DNA of 64,000 nt from Bdellovibrio sp. (GTDB lineage Bacteria > Bdellovibrionota > Bdellovibrionia > Bdellovibrionales > Bdellovibrionaceae). The position numbers and the translations under genes are program-made. How positions within the stretch are numbered: the stretch's first letter is position 1; each line of letters starts with the position of its first letter. Shown one piece after another: positions 46,038-55,326 of this stretch. The notes under the pieces were generated by a model. That model worked only from the letters and a program-made list of their open reading frames with translations, did not search any database and was not told the DNA's origin. The stretch covers positions 24,167 through 88,166 of the forward strand of contig JANYDD010000051.1 in NCBI GenBank assembly GCA_025359945.1, given 5' to 3'.

Positions 46038-46958
46038 ATGAGGGTGGCCAGTCTTGATTTGGGTTCAAATACTTTTATCTGTTTGATCCTTGAAAAAAAA
46101 TCTGACGGATCCTTTGAAATTCTTGAAGATAAAACTCAGATTGTTCGTCTGGGCGAAGGCCTTCAGACTAATAAAATTTTTTCCAACCAGGCCTTGCAAA
46201 GGGCCGAGGCCTGCTTTGTCGATTTTAAAAAAATTATTTTGAATCACAAGGTGGATGTTGTCAAAGCTGTTGCCACTGCGGCCGCACGCAAAGCTAAAAA
46301 CTCTGAATCCTTGTTTAATCTTTGCAAAAAATATGAAATTCCCGTTGAGATCATTTCCGGCGAGCTAGAAGCCGATTTGACTTACCATGGAGCAATGTTT
46401 TTCCATCAGTTTCCGGGCCTGAATTTGGTCATTGATATCGGTGGCGGATCGACTGAACTTATTCTGGGAACCACGCCTGATTTGGCGGTGCACAGTATTC
46501 CGATAGGTTGTGTGAATTTAACCGAGGAATTCTTCCCGTCGTTTCCGGTCAAGGAAAGCCAACTCCAGGTGGCACAGAATAAAATTTTTTTTGAACTTAA
46601 CGAAGCTCTTCAAAAACAATTTCCGCAAAACTATTTAGAACAAATAAATAAAGTGATTGCAGTGGCGGGCACCCCCACGGAATTAAAACGCGCTGAACTT
46701 GGTGTTTTTGACCGAGATAAAATTAATAATTCTCTATTAAGTCTTAACGAACTTGAAAAAAAAGTGAATTTATTTGCAGGGTCGTCGGTCCAGAAAATAG
46801 AGAGTGAATATAAAATTACAAAAGGCAGATCCGATCTTATTCTTGTTGGTACAATAATATTGTCCCAACTCTTAAAGGCCTTAGGGAAAAGCGAATTACA
46901 GGTTTCAACTGGGGGAGTTCGATATGGTTTGGCAATGCAACTGTTTTCAAAAAAATAA
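46038..46958 (+). CDS. Ppx/GppA-family phosphatase
   Basis: 306 residues with the sugar-kinase/Hsp70-type ATPase fold: LDLGSNTFICLIL, AVATAAARKAKN and VIDIGGGSTELILG. It is the short one-domain form, near 300 residues, so exopolyphosphatase and pppGpp phosphatase activity cannot be separated. The start is 5 bp after gatB, and it overlaps the next gene by 35 nt. Confidence 0.9.
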   Translation: MRVASLDLGSNTFICLILEKKSDGSFEILEDKTQIVRLGEGLQTNKIFSNQALQRAEACFVDFKKIILNHKVDVVKAVATAAARKAKNSESLFNLCKKYEIPVEIISGELEADLTYHGAMFFHQFPGLNLVIDIGGGSTELILGTTPDLAVHSIPIGCVNLTEEFFPSFPVKESQLQVAQNKIFFELNEALQKQFPQNYLEQINKVIAVAGTPTELKRAELGVFDRDKINNSLLSLNELEKKVNLFAGSSVQKIESEYKITKGRSDLILVGTIILSQLLKALGKSELQVSTGGVRYGLAMQLFSKK

Positions 46959-47436
46959 AAACCACTGTGTCTTCTTAAGTTCGATCTTCGCGTTTATTTT
47001 TTTCACCTCGTTCAATGCTCAGGCGGTTCAAGAGCCTTCGGCCAACGAAACAAAAATCAATTTTGAAACTCAAAAAATAAAAATAAAAAATAAAGTCATC
47101 TTGGTAGAAGTCGCAGACCGTCCTGAAAAACAATCCCGAGGACTCATGTATCGGGATCAACTGGCCGAAGGGCGGGGCATGCTTTTTGTTTTTCCGTATG
47201 CGCGCGAACAAAAATTCTGGATGAAAAACACATTTATCCCATTGTCGATCGCTTACTTCGACAAGAATAAAATTCTGCTGAACATAATAGATATGGCGCC
47301 TTCAAAGTCTTTAGCTCAAGAGGACTTTCCCACCTATGACTCCAAAGGTATGGCGCAGTTTGCTCTAGAAGTTCCGAAGGGGTGGTTTAAAAAAAATGGG
47401 ATTAAGTCCGGCGACAAATTTGAGATTCTGCCCTAA
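46924..47436 (+). CDS. DUF192-family exported protein
   Basis: 170 residues. A short N-terminal region is followed by a hydrophobic signal (FLSSIFAFIFFTSFNAQA). The DUF192 domain has VEVADRPEKQSRGLMYRDQL, GMLFVFP and KFWMKNTFIPLSIAYFD. The family is small, periplasmic and of unknown function. GGGGGAG precedes the start inside the Ppx gene. Confidence 0.88.
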   Translation: MVWQCNCFQKNKNHCVFLSSIFAFIFFTSFNAQAVQEPSANETKINFETQKIKIKNKVILVEVADRPEKQSRGLMYRDQLAEGRGMLFVFPYAREQKFWMKNTFIPLSIAYFDKNKILLNIIDMAPSKSLAQEDFPTYDSKGMAQFALEVPKGWFKKNGIKSGDKFEILP

Positions 47437-47493
47437 TAAAAGTCTAGTCGTGCGGGCTTTAAGTCGAGAGTCTTAGGGCAATCCTAGATTGAT

Positions 47494-47522
47494 TTGCAAG
47501 ATTTTCAAAAAATGTGTCTAAT
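47494..47522 (+). promoter_or_regulatory. Candidate sigma70-type promoter
   Basis: TTGCAA (47494-47499), 17 bp, TCTAAT (47517-47522), about 65 bp upstream of the LysM lipoprotein start. Spacing is ideal and each box keeps four or five consensus bases. Confidence 0.45.
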
Positions 47523-47588
47523 TGTCTTAAGAACACGATGTTCTTACGGGCCGGTTAAATTGGCAAAGCTTACATCAAGGAAGAGGTT

Positions 47589-48878
47589 ATGAAAAAAATT
47601 TTCACCTTAGTATCACTGTCAACCTTGCTTCTGACGAGTTCTTTTTTGATCTCGTGCACGTCGAAAGAGGCTTCCACAACTGAAACCACACCGCCAACCG
47701 AGGACGTAGCCTCTTTGGATACCGAGCTTGATAGCCTTAGCGGAACAGAATCTAAGCCTGCTGATTCGGCCGTAAAAACAGATGCGGCTGCCGCCACAGA
47801 AAAATCAGCTGAAAAAGTAGATGAAACCAACGCAGGATTTTTGGATGAGCAAAATCCAAACGATCAACCGCCAAAAGATCCCTTGGCTGCTAAACCAACT
47901 GACGACCAAGCGATGATCCAGCAGCCGCCATCAGAACAACCACCCGCAGAATTGCCTCCGGCTGAAACTCCCCCGGCGGATGTGGTTGCAGGCGTTGATC
48001 CTGGACTTAACGTGGCTCCGCCATTGGCTGAGGAAAAACCAGCAGAACCCACAGGACCCATTGTTGAAGCACCAAAGCCTAGCGCCCCGTTGCGAAAGGT
48101 TGAAAGTGTTCCATTTCGCCGAGCAGGGATTTTGCTGAACGCCGTTTATTTGGCACGACCCGGAGATAACTACAGTAAAATTTCTTCCAAAATTTATTCC
48201 GATGAAGCGCATGTAAAAGATTTGAAAAAGGCGAATGCCTCGATCAAAAAAGTAAAACCTGGTGATAAAATTTATTACAATTCACCAGAGCGACCGCAGG
48301 ATGATTCTAAGCTTGCGATTTTTTTTGATGACAAAGGCGTCCAGCCAGCCATTTATGTTTCGAAGTCAGGCGATGATCTTAAAAAAATTTCGGCAGATCT
48401 GCTTTCTTTTCCTCAGGCTTGGAAAGAAGTTTGGGCGACAAATTCTGTAGAAAGTAAATCGAAATTGAATGAAGGCACCGAGCTTAGGTACTGGTCGCAA
48501 ATGCCTGCGCCTCAACATCAGAATTTGGCTCAGGCAGAGCTTCCACTGCCGCCACCGCCCGAGATGACTACGCCGCCAAATCAAATGGCGCAAGTGCAAC
48601 CTGAATTGCCACCACCACCACCGCCGCCCGCGGAGCTTCCACCGCCTTCACCACCTGAACCTGTGGTCGCAGCGCCGCCGCCTCCTCCACCACCAGCAGT
48701 GGTTGCTAAAAAAGCTCCCCCTTCGCCCGAGCCTTCGATGATGGATAATGATTTGTTAATGGCATTGATTGGCGGCGGTGTTGTCGTCGCTGGCTTAGCA
48801 GCAATATTAGTTATCCGCAGGAAAAAGCAGCAGCAGCAAATGGCGGCTGCGTTTGGCGATACTCAAGTTGGAAGTTAA
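47589..48878 (+). CDS. LysM-domain lipoprotein with C-terminal membrane helix
   Basis: 429 residues. There is a lipoprotein signal ending LISC (Cys23, with Thr at +2, favouring the outer membrane), then an Ala/Pro/Glu-rich linker (about 24-170). LysM domains follow at about 184-234 (YLARPGDNYSKISSKI) and, weaker, at about 250-305. A long proline run (about 310-385) leads to a hydrophobic helix (about 391-411) and RRKKQQQQ. It can bind peptidoglycan through LysM. The combination of a lipid anchor and a membrane helix is rare. Function unknown. Confidence 0.8.
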   Translation: MKKIFTLVSLSTLLLTSSFLISCTSKEASTTETTPPTEDVASLDTELDSLSGTESKPADSAVKTDAAAATEKSAEKVDETNAGFLDEQNPNDQPPKDPLAAKPTDDQAMIQQPPSEQPPAELPPAETPPADVVAGVDPGLNVAPPLAEEKPAEPTGPIVEAPKPSAPLRKVESVPFRRAGILLNAVYLARPGDNYSKISSKIYSDEAHVKDLKKANASIKKVKPGDKIYYNSPERPQDDSKLAIFFDDKGVQPAIYVSKSGDDLKKISADLLSFPQAWKEVWATNSVESKSKLNEGTELRYWSQMPAPQHQNLAQAELPLPPPPEMTTPPNQMAQVQPELPPPPPPPAELPPPSPPEPVVAAPPPPPPPAVVAKKAPPSPEPSMMDNDLLMALIGGGVVVAGLAAILVIRRKKQQQQMAAAFGDTQVGS

Positions 48879-48886
48879 AAAAAGGA

Positions 48887-49270
48887 CTAGGCGACTTTTT
48901 TAAGGATTTTATCTAAAATATCTTTAGTGCCGGTTCTTTTTGATTCAACAAAGTAAATCAAATCGTCGACGATCTGAACATCGCGATTGTTTTGCGGCAA
49001 AAACTGGATTCCTGCGCCGGCTCCATTGATCCAAACTACTTGAGCTTGGATGGATCGTGCTCGCCCACTGACCTCGAAGGTAAGGCTTAGTTTTTCTTCT
49101 TTTTTGAACGGTCCTTCGTTGCAAACTAAAAACGCGCCACTAATGCTAATGTTTTTCAAAACGCCTTGACTGTCTTTTCGAGAATAGCTTTTTTTAAAAC
49201 TGACCTCGATATGCAGCGGGGTTCTAGGTGCAGGAATTCCATCAGAATTGGATAATATTCGCTTTTTCAT
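48887..49270 (-). CDS. PilZ-domain protein
   Basis: 127 residues. The PilZ core NISISGAFL and QVVWINGAGAGIQFL are clear; the RxxxR-like basic region lies near KKSYSRKD. It may bind cyclic di-GMP, as many PilZ proteins do, although the N-terminal arginines are not perfectly placed. It lies 63 bp after the PAS-SpoIIE gene in the same direction. Confidence 0.8.
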   Translation of the reverse strand: MKKRILSNSDGIPAPRTPLHIEVSFKKSYSRKDSQGVLKNISISGAFLVCNEGPFKKEEKLSLTFEVSGRARSIQAQVVWINGAGAGIQFLPQNNRDVQIVDDLIYFVESKRTGTKDILDKILKKVA

Positions 49271-49333
49271 GTATGATTGTTCGGAATTGGTACAGAAAAA
49301 CTTGAGATATTGTTTAACTTTTAAGGGGCCGTC

Positions 49334-50506
49334 TTAAAGATCGATCAAGACAAACGCCGAGTCATCTTTCAGCTGGCTGTTACCGCGCCAGTTTTTCAAA
49401 TGATTTTCGATCACATTTCTGGCCTCGACGTGGGACAGGCCCTTTGTCCGTAGCAGTGCTTTTTGTAGGTTTCTCATTCCAAAAGGAGCCCCTTGAGAAT
49501 TGTCCATTTCAAAAACGCCATCAGTAAAAATCAGCACTCGGTCGCCGTGTTCAACGCTGACAATTCCCGAAGCTACTTGAAAATCCGGAACACCCAGGTG
49601 CGTGCTTGAATCGACGTAAACATCGATCTTGCCGCCTTTTCGCATATGAAAAACAGGCGGAGACGCTGCACACTTCCATTCCATTTGTCGCTTTTTAAAA
49701 TCAAATTCGATCGTCGACATGGTCATCCAGTAGGGCTGACCATCAAGCTGGGTAAGGCTTTCGTTGACGACAGCAAAAATATCGTCGGTCTTTAGAGCTT
49801 TATTTTGCCGAACATAAAGGCTTTTCAAAGTATTGATACTTCCTGCGATCAAAGAGGTCACCATTGCAGATCCAGTTCCGTGCCCAGTCACATCACCCAT
49901 AAGTACAAGCGCCTTATCAGCCTGGTGTTCAAACCACCAAAAATCACCGCCAGTGATTTCGGCGGGCTCGTAGTGCGCTGCCAATTTAAAATTTTTATCG
50001 TCAAAAAGTCCACTCGCGGGCAAAATTAAACTTTGTACGGCCTTAGCTAATTCTAAGTTTTTTCCAAGCATAGCCACGCGTCCCAGAGCACTCTTTAACT
50101 CGGTGACGTCCCGCCCGTGAATATTAAAAAAGGTTCTGTTGTTTCCGTCGGCGCTTTTAGATTCCAAATAATCGATCTGCCAAAAATAAGATCTGGGTTT
50201 GGTCAGCCCATCCAGCGGCAATTCGAAGTCTGAATTTTTCACTCGGCCCGACACCACTGTTTTAAATCGATCGTTAAACAAAGGCCAAGTTTCAGGTTTA
50301 AACAATTTCGAAAAGTGCAACCCGATAACTTCTTCATGAGATGTGTTCAAACAGGAAGATGCGTGCACATTGGCGCGAAGAATAGATCCATTTTCATCTA
50401 CCGAAGCAAATATCCCGGGCAAGTGGTCAATGATTCGATCAGTGACCGTTTTGGACTTTTCTAGCAGGGAAATAATCTGATGGGTGGCGTTCAAATCTTT
50501 GTTCAT
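49334..50506 (-). CDS. PAS and PP2C (SpoIIE/RsbU-type) phosphatase
   Basis: 390 residues. A PAS domain (about 20-130: VDENGSILRANVHASSCLNTS) is followed by a SpoIIE-type phosphatase (about 170-390) with metal acids in GGDFWWF, MGDVTGHGTG, FTDGVFE and DDSAFVL. It would dephosphorylate an anti-sigma-antagonist-like protein. Its start overlaps the receiver gene by 4 nt. No partner STAS protein is visible. Confidence 0.92.
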   Translation of the reverse strand: MNKDLNATHQIISLLEKSKTVTDRIIDHLPGIFASVDENGSILRANVHASSCLNTSHEEVIGLHFSKLFKPETWPLFNDRFKTVVSGRVKNSDFELPLDGLTKPRSYFWQIDYLESKSADGNNRTFFNIHGRDVTELKSALGRVAMLGKNLELAKAVQSLILPASGLFDDKNFKLAAHYEPAEITGGDFWWFEHQADKALVLMGDVTGHGTGSAMVTSLIAGSINTLKSLYVRQNKALKTDDIFAVVNESLTQLDGQPYWMTMSTIEFDFKKRQMEWKCAASPPVFHMRKGGKIDVYVDSSTHLGVPDFQVASGIVSVEHGDRVLIFTDGVFEMDNSQGAPFGMRNLQKALLRTKGLSHVEARNVIENHLKNWRGNSQLKDDSAFVLIDL

Positions 50507-50865
50507 TTTATAATCTTTCCAATAACGCTGATTAGTTTTTCCGAAACGTAAGGCTTGGTGATCCAGGCTAAAACTCCGGCGGCCTTTCCGTGTGCTTTCA
50601 TTTCTGGGCTGGATTCGGTCGTCATCATTAATATCGGAATCGCTTTGGATTCGGGTAGCTCATGAACCTTTTGGCACATGGTTAAGCCATCCATTCTTGG
50701 CATATTCACGTCGCAAATGATCAGTCGAATATCTTTATTTTTTTTAATCAGATCCAGTCCGTGAATACCATCAAAGCCCTCAAGAACTTGATATCCGCCG
50801 GCTTCTAAATCTTTTTTTAGTTGAACTCGCAAAGTTTCAGAATCGTCGACAACTAATATTTTCAT
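50503..50865 (-). CDS. CheY-like response regulator
   Basis: 120-residue single receiver domain. It has acidic pair VVDDSE, phosphoacceptor aspartate in ICDVNMPRMDG, Thr in MMTTES and Lys in ITKPYV. No output domain. It is coupled on both sides (4-nt overlaps) to a CheX-like gene and the SpoIIE phosphatase, so it probably links them. Confidence 0.95.
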   Translation of the reverse strand: MKILVVDDSETLRVQLKKDLEAGGYQVLEGFDGIHGLDLIKKNKDIRLIICDVNMPRMDGLTMCQKVHELPESKAIPILMMTTESSPEMKAHGKAAGVLAWITKPYVSEKLISVIGKIIK

Positions 50866-51467
50866 AGAAACTCCACATTGCCTTGGTCGTTTTGATCTTC
50901 TTCTAAATTTTCAGATATTTTGGAGAAATCGATATCTTGGTAAACTTCGATAATGACCGAGCAATAAAAGAAATCTTCGCCAGATTTTAGCATCCAAAAA
51001 TCAGACGTGACATTTTGCTCTTCGGACTGAGGAAAAAAAATCTCGTCAAACCCTCGAGTGACAATGGGAATGCTAACGCCGGTTTTAATCTGATGATTGA
51101 GTAAAGATTTTTTAAATCCACCGGCGCTCAGATTACAAAATTCTCGCATAAAATCTAATCCCTGGTCCTCGGTCACGCGGTCTGGGGTTTTACCGTAGGC
51201 AGGCGCGGCCAATATTTGTGCTAGTTTAGTCATAAAATGGGCCTTAAAAGTGATCTTAATTCCCGGCCCGGAAACTAAAATTAAGCTCATCCAGTGTCCT
51301 AAAACTCGTTGCGGGACCTCCAAATCAGAAACGGCAAAGTTTTTGCGCTGGGATTCAAAATCGATCATCTTTACAGTGATGTTTCTTAGTAATTTCTTAA
51401 AAGACCCCAAGTTTGGAGTCCCCGAATTGTCTGATTTTTTTTTTCTTTTCACATTTGCCGAACGCAT
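50862..51467 (-). CDS. CheX-like chemotaxis phosphatase-domain protein
   Basis: 201 residues from ATG 51467, chosen because GCAGGAG precedes it; upstream in-frame starts lack a site. The core resembles CheC/CheX with DFMREFCNLSAGGFKKSL, the helix holding the family's acidic and asparagine residues. It may dephosphorylate the receiver encoded next to it. The N-terminus is basic. Confidence 0.6.
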   Translation of the reverse strand: MRSANVKRKKKSDNSGTPNLGSFKKLLRNITVKMIDFESQRKNFAVSDLEVPQRVLGHWMSLILVSGPGIKITFKAHFMTKLAQILAAPAYGKTPDRVTEDQGLDFMREFCNLSAGGFKKSLLNHQIKTGVSIPIVTRGFDEIFFPQSEEQNVTSDFWMLKSGEDFFYCSVIIEVYQDIDFSKISENLEEDQNDQGNVEFL

Positions 51468-51541
51468 GGATTCTCCTGCAAGTCTCATCGACCGTTTTGC
51501 CAAAAAGATGAGGTCCAGGTGCATTTTGCTTGAAAAAAAAT

Positions 51542-51571
51542 TTGACAAAAGTCTAGCCTATCGACCATATT
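51542..51571 (+). promoter_or_regulatory. Candidate rho promoter
   Basis: TTGACA (51542-51547) is a perfect -35; CCATAT or CATATT at 17-18 bp gives a fair -10. Confidence 0.45.
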
Positions 51572-51641
51572 CAAGTTTCTAGCGGATAATTCCGAGATCT
51601 TAGATTCCAAAGTTTAACTAAATTGAATTATTCAGAAGAGC

Positions 51642-51701
51642 CAATAGTTGAACTAATAGTAGAGCTAATAGTAGAGCTAATAGTAGAGCTAAGATTTGAG
51701 C
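51642..51701. repeat. Tandem 12-bp repeat in the rho leader, five units
   Basis: Three identical units TAATAGTAGAGC are flanked by a degenerate copy on each side (CAATAGTTGAAC and TAAGATTTGAGC). Each full unit includes stop codons in two frames, so it is not a coding repeat. Confidence 0.85.
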
Positions 51702-51922
51702 TTAAAAACTCTCTTTTAATTTGAAATCCACGTAAATGTGCAGAAGAAGATATCAAGCGATTTAAAAAACTAACGAGATCATAAAGAAGAATTATTAAAA
51801 ATCTTAAAAAGACTTAAGTCAAAAAAATCGGGAAAAAGCGCGAAAACTTGAATTCTAAAAACTAATTCCACATTAAAAATTAAATTAGTTTCACCATAAC
51901 CAATCAGGAAATCCAAATAACG

Positions 51923-53800
51923 ATGACTAAAATAGCTGACGACGAAACCAAGGAGACCCAAAACGTGGCCGACCCCAAGACTCAACCTGAAGCCATCAAA
52001 AGAAAATCCAGAGCCAAAACAAGCAAAGAAATTCCCGCATCCAGCGAAATCGATGTTTCAGCTGCCGCTCCCCCGGCCTTAGCGCCCACTCCTGCTGTTG
52101 AAGCCGCACCTGCTGCTAGAACGTCGGTCGAACAAACGGAAGTCCCCCGAAATCCGCCGCCGCAGCAGCAGCAGCAAAGCTCAGGATCCCAGACGCATCA
52201 GCAAAATAATAATCAACCTAAACGAGACTTTAGACCCAATAATCAGGGCGGCGGCGGAAGTAATAACAATAGATATTACGAAAAAAAAAATAACCACAGC
52301 GGCAAGTCCCACAACAACAATCAAGGTGGACGCCGAGATTTTAGAAACGATCGAAATAACGGCGATCGACCTCACCGAAATTCGGGCGGCCAGCAGGGCG
52401 GTCAGGGCGGAGAACGTGGTCATCAGTCGCATTACCGTGATGAAGGTTACACAAGCCCCAGTGAAGTGAGCGCGTCGTCTGTCAACCACCAGGATGTTGA
52501 CGTTGATCTGACGGACATTGATTTGTCGGTAGAGGAAAAAAGCTGGCTCAATTCAAAAGATCTGAAATCTAAAAACATTCAGCAGCTAACGGATTTCGCC
52601 ACGAAACTAAAGATCGAAAACGCCGCTGGAATGCGCCGTCAGGACATGGTTTTCGAGGTCCTCAAGCGGGCCGCCAAATTGGGTGAAGACATTTATGGTT
52701 CCGGCGTTCTGGAAATCTTACCCGACGGGTACGGATTTTTAAGGTCTCCGGATTATAACTATTTGCCGGGTCCTGATGATATCTATGTTTCTCCATCGCA
52801 AATTCGAAAGTTTGGTCTAAGGACCGGCGACACCGTCACAGGGACGGTGAGACCTCCGAAAGAAGGCGAACGCTATTTTGCTTTGCTGAAAGTGGACACT
52901 CTAAATTTCGAAGTTACTGAGGTCGCAAAAGATAAAATCTTGTTTGATAACTTAACGCCTCTTTACCCAAACACTCGTCTGAAGTTGGAACACAATCCCA
53001 GCGAATATACCACACGAGTAGTTGATCTAATGGCCCCTTTGGGTAAGGGTCAAAGGGGGCTTATTGTCGCTCCCCCGCGCACTGGAAAAACGGTTCTTCT
53101 GCAAAATATTGCAAATTCAATTAGCGTCAATCACCCCGAGGTAAAGCTGATTGTTTTGCTGATTGATGAACGGCCCGAGGAAGTGACCGACATGTTAAGG
53201 TCGGTCAAAGGCGAAGTGGTCAGCTCCACTTTCGATGAACCTCCAAGCCGTCACGTCCAAGTTTCAGAAATGGTTCTTGAAAAAGCAAAGCGTTTGGTCG
53301 AGCACAAACATGATGTGGTGATTCTTCTGGATTCGATCACGCGCTTAGCCAGGGCCTACAATACCGTCGTGCCCCCTTCAGGAAAAATCCTCTCGGGTGG
53401 AGTCGATTCTAACGCCCTTCATAAACCAAAACGATTTTTTGGCGCCGCCAGAAATATCGAAGAAGGTGGTAGCCTAACGATCATTGCAACGGCTTTGATC
53501 GATACTGGATCTAGAATGGACGAAGTGATCTTTGAAGAATTCAAAGGCACTGGCAATTCGGAGATTATTTTGGATCGAAAGCTTATGGAAAAACGTATTT
53601 ACCCATGTATGGATATCAACAAATCCGGAACCCGAAAAGAAGACCTTTTGATCGAGAAAAACGATTTAAATCGCCTTTGGATTTTAAGAAAAGTCTTGGC
53701 GCCAATGAACGTTGTCGATGCGATGGAATTCCTGATTGGCAAGATGTCCCAGGCTAAATCCAACGCGCAATTTTTGAACTCAATGGGTGGCGGATCTTAA
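51923..53800 (+). CDS. rho: Transcription termination factor Rho with long disordered N-terminus
   Basis: 625 residues, about 208 longer than E. coli Rho. The canonical part begins at [14 protein letters not shown] and includes the RNA-binding [19 protein letters not shown], Walker [13 protein letters not shown] (about 385), [13 protein letters not shown] and [13 protein letters not shown]. Before it are an acidic/Ala-Pro segment and a region rich in Asn, Gln, Gly, Arg and His (about 75-175) that is certainly disordered. Such regions in other Rho proteins can change RNA binding or aggregate. The annotation of the core is secure. Confidence 0.97.
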   Translation: MTKIADDETKETQNVADPKTQPEAIKRKSRAKTSKEIPASSEIDVSAAAPPALAPTPAVEAAPAARTSVEQTEVPRNPPPQQQQQSSGSQTHQQNNNQPKRDFRPNNQGGGGSNNNRYYEKKNNHSGKSHNNNQGGRRDFRNDRNNGDRPHRNSGGQQGGQGGERGHQSHYRDEGYTSPSEVSASSVNHQDVDVDLTDIDLSVEEKSWLNSKDLKSKNIQQLTDFATKLKIENAAGMRRQDMVFEVLKRAAKLGEDIYGSGVLEILPDGYGFLRSPDYNYLPGPDDIYVSPSQIRKFGLRTGDTVTGTVRPPKEGERYFALLKVDTLNFEVTEVAKDKILFDNLTPLYPNTRLKLEHNPSEYTTRVVDLMAPLGKGQRGLIVAPPRTGKTVLLQNIANSISVNHPEVKLIVLLIDERPEEVTDMLRSVKGEVVSSTFDEPPSRHVQVSEMVLEKAKRLVEHKHDVVILLDSITRLARAYNTVVPPSGKILSGGVDSNALHKPKRFFGAARNIEEGGSLTIIATALIDTGSRMDEVIFEEFKGTGNSEIILDRKLMEKRIYPCMDINKSGTRKEDLLIEKNDLNRLWILRKVLAPMNVVDAMEFLIGKMSQAKSNAQFLNSMGGGS

Positions 53801-53872
53801 GCGGACCTTTAGTTTTTTAACTAGACAAAAAGTTTAGTTTTGGATACCTCTTTAGGCCTTTAAGGGAGATTT

Positions 53873-54118
53873 ATGAAAAAGGAACTTCACCCCACTCTAC
53901 ACGATGTGGTTTTCAAAGACGTATCTTGCGACTTTTCATTTTTAACGCGTTCAACCGCTTCTTCTAAAGAAACAGTTAAATGGGAAGACGGAAAAACTTA
54001 TCCACTTCTTAAAGTCGAGATTTCAAGTGCATCGCATCCCTTCTTTACAGGCAAGCAAAGGGTTATGGATACAGAAGGTCGAATCGATCGATTTAAGAAA
54101 AAATACGCAAAAAAATAG
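53873..54118 (+). CDS. rpmE2: 50S ribosomal protein L31, type B
   Basis: 81 residues, with [33 protein letters not shown] and no zinc cysteines in the CxxC positions, so this is the zinc-free type B. It follows rho by 72 bp, a conserved order. AAGGGAG precedes the ATG. Confidence 0.95.
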   Translation: MKKELHPTLHDVVFKDVSCDFSFLTRSTASSKETVKWEDGKTYPLLKVEISSASHPFFTGKQRVMDTEGRIDRFKKKYAKK

Positions 54119-54244
54119 TTGGAAGTTAATTTTTTAAGCGCTCGCCAGAATCGCCATAAATCATATTTAAAATATTGGGTTTTTTTTAATTGCTCTTAGG
54201 GCAAAGATCCGATTCATTGAGAATTCTGGTCGGAGTTCTAAACC

Positions 54245-55312
54245 ATGTTTGCAAAATTAGACGAAGTTGAACAAAGATTTGAGCAAGTTCAACTGATGCT
54301 GCAAAAACCCGACATTGCATCGGACAAAAATAAATATCGCCAACTAATGAAAGAGCTTTCTGAACTGGATAAAGTGGTCAGCCTTTATCGAAAGCTAAAA
54401 TCAATTCGCATTGAATTCGAAAGTAATAAAGAGATTCTCTCTAAAGAAACTGACGAACAAATGCGAGAACTGATCAAAGAAGATCTACGCTCTCAGGAGC
54501 TTGAAATCTCGGATTTGGAAAAAAAACTTAATCAAGCGCTGCTACCTAAAGACCCTAACGATGATAAAAACATTATCTTAGAAATTCGAGCCGGCGCTGG
54601 TGGTGACGAAGCTAGTTTATTTGCCGAGGAACTTTTCAAAGCTTATATCCATTATTCAAATCAGCAAAATTGGGCCGTTCAATTGGTGTCAACTTCGGAT
54701 GGAAACGTTGGGGGCTTCAAAGAAATTATAGCTCAGATTACCGGCGAACAAGTGTACAGCAAACTTAAATACGAATCCGGTGTTCATCGCGTGCAAAGGA
54801 TTCCCAAGACTGAAACGCAAGGACGTGTCCACACTTCAACAATCACGGTCGCGGTCGTTCCCGAACAAGAAGTTTCTGAATTAAAATTAAATATGAACGA
54901 AATCCGAATCGACGTGACTAGGTCCCAAGGCTCTGGTGGACAATCGGTGAACACGACGGACTCTGCAGTTCGTGTGACGCATTTACCGACTGGGATGATC
55001 GTCTATTGCCAAAAAGGAAAATCTCAGCTTAGCAATAAAGAATTGGCTCTGCAGATCCTTTACTCGCGTTTGGTGGCGATCGAAGAAGAAAAAAGAAAAA
55101 AAGAATCCTCTGATATTCGCCTTTCGCAAATCGGAACTGGCGATCGATCCGAAAGAATTAGGACGTACAATTTCCCTCAGTCTAGAATCACGGATCATCG
55201 AATTGGTTTGACCCTTCACCAGCTGACAGACGTGATTCAGGGCCGAATCGATTTATTGATAGAACCTCTGACCGCGCACTACCAAGCCGAAGCATTAAAA
55301 AATCAAAAATAG
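54245..55312 (+). CDS. prfA: Peptide chain release factor 1
   Basis: 355 residues with the catalytic GGQ at 231-233 (QGSGGQSVN) and the peptide-anticodon region near [18 protein letters not shown]. It reads UAA and UAG and releases peptides. Its glutamine is methylated by PrmC, encoded 15 bp downstream. Relevant to the in-frame TAG in the carbonic anhydrase gene: RF1 is present, so amber is a true stop. Confidence 0.97.
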   Translation: MFAKLDEVEQRFEQVQLMLQKPDIASDKNKYRQLMKELSELDKVVSLYRKLKSIRIEFESNKEILSKETDEQMRELIKEDLRSQELEISDLEKKLNQALLPKDPNDDKNIILEIRAGAGGDEASLFAEELFKAYIHYSNQQNWAVQLVSTSDGNVGGFKEIIAQITGEQVYSKLKYESGVHRVQRIPKTETQGRVHTSTITVAVVPEQEVSELKLNMNEIRIDVTRSQGSGGQSVNTTDSAVRVTHLPTGMIVYCQKGKSQLSNKELALQILYSRLVAIEEEKRKKESSDIRLSQIGTGDRSERIRTYNFPQSRITDHRIGLTLHQLTDVIQGRIDLLIEPLTAHYQAEALKNQK

Positions 55313-55326
55313 CTGAATCGAGATTT

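Larger units (their letters stand above)
51468..51922. other. rho leader and divergent promoter region
   Basis: 455 bp between the CheX-like gene and rho. It contains a candidate promoter (51542-51571), five 12-bp repeats (51642-51701) and an AT-rich leader with no open frame of note. rho is usually controlled by attenuation in its own leader, and a leader of about 345 nt fits this. Confidence 0.6.
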
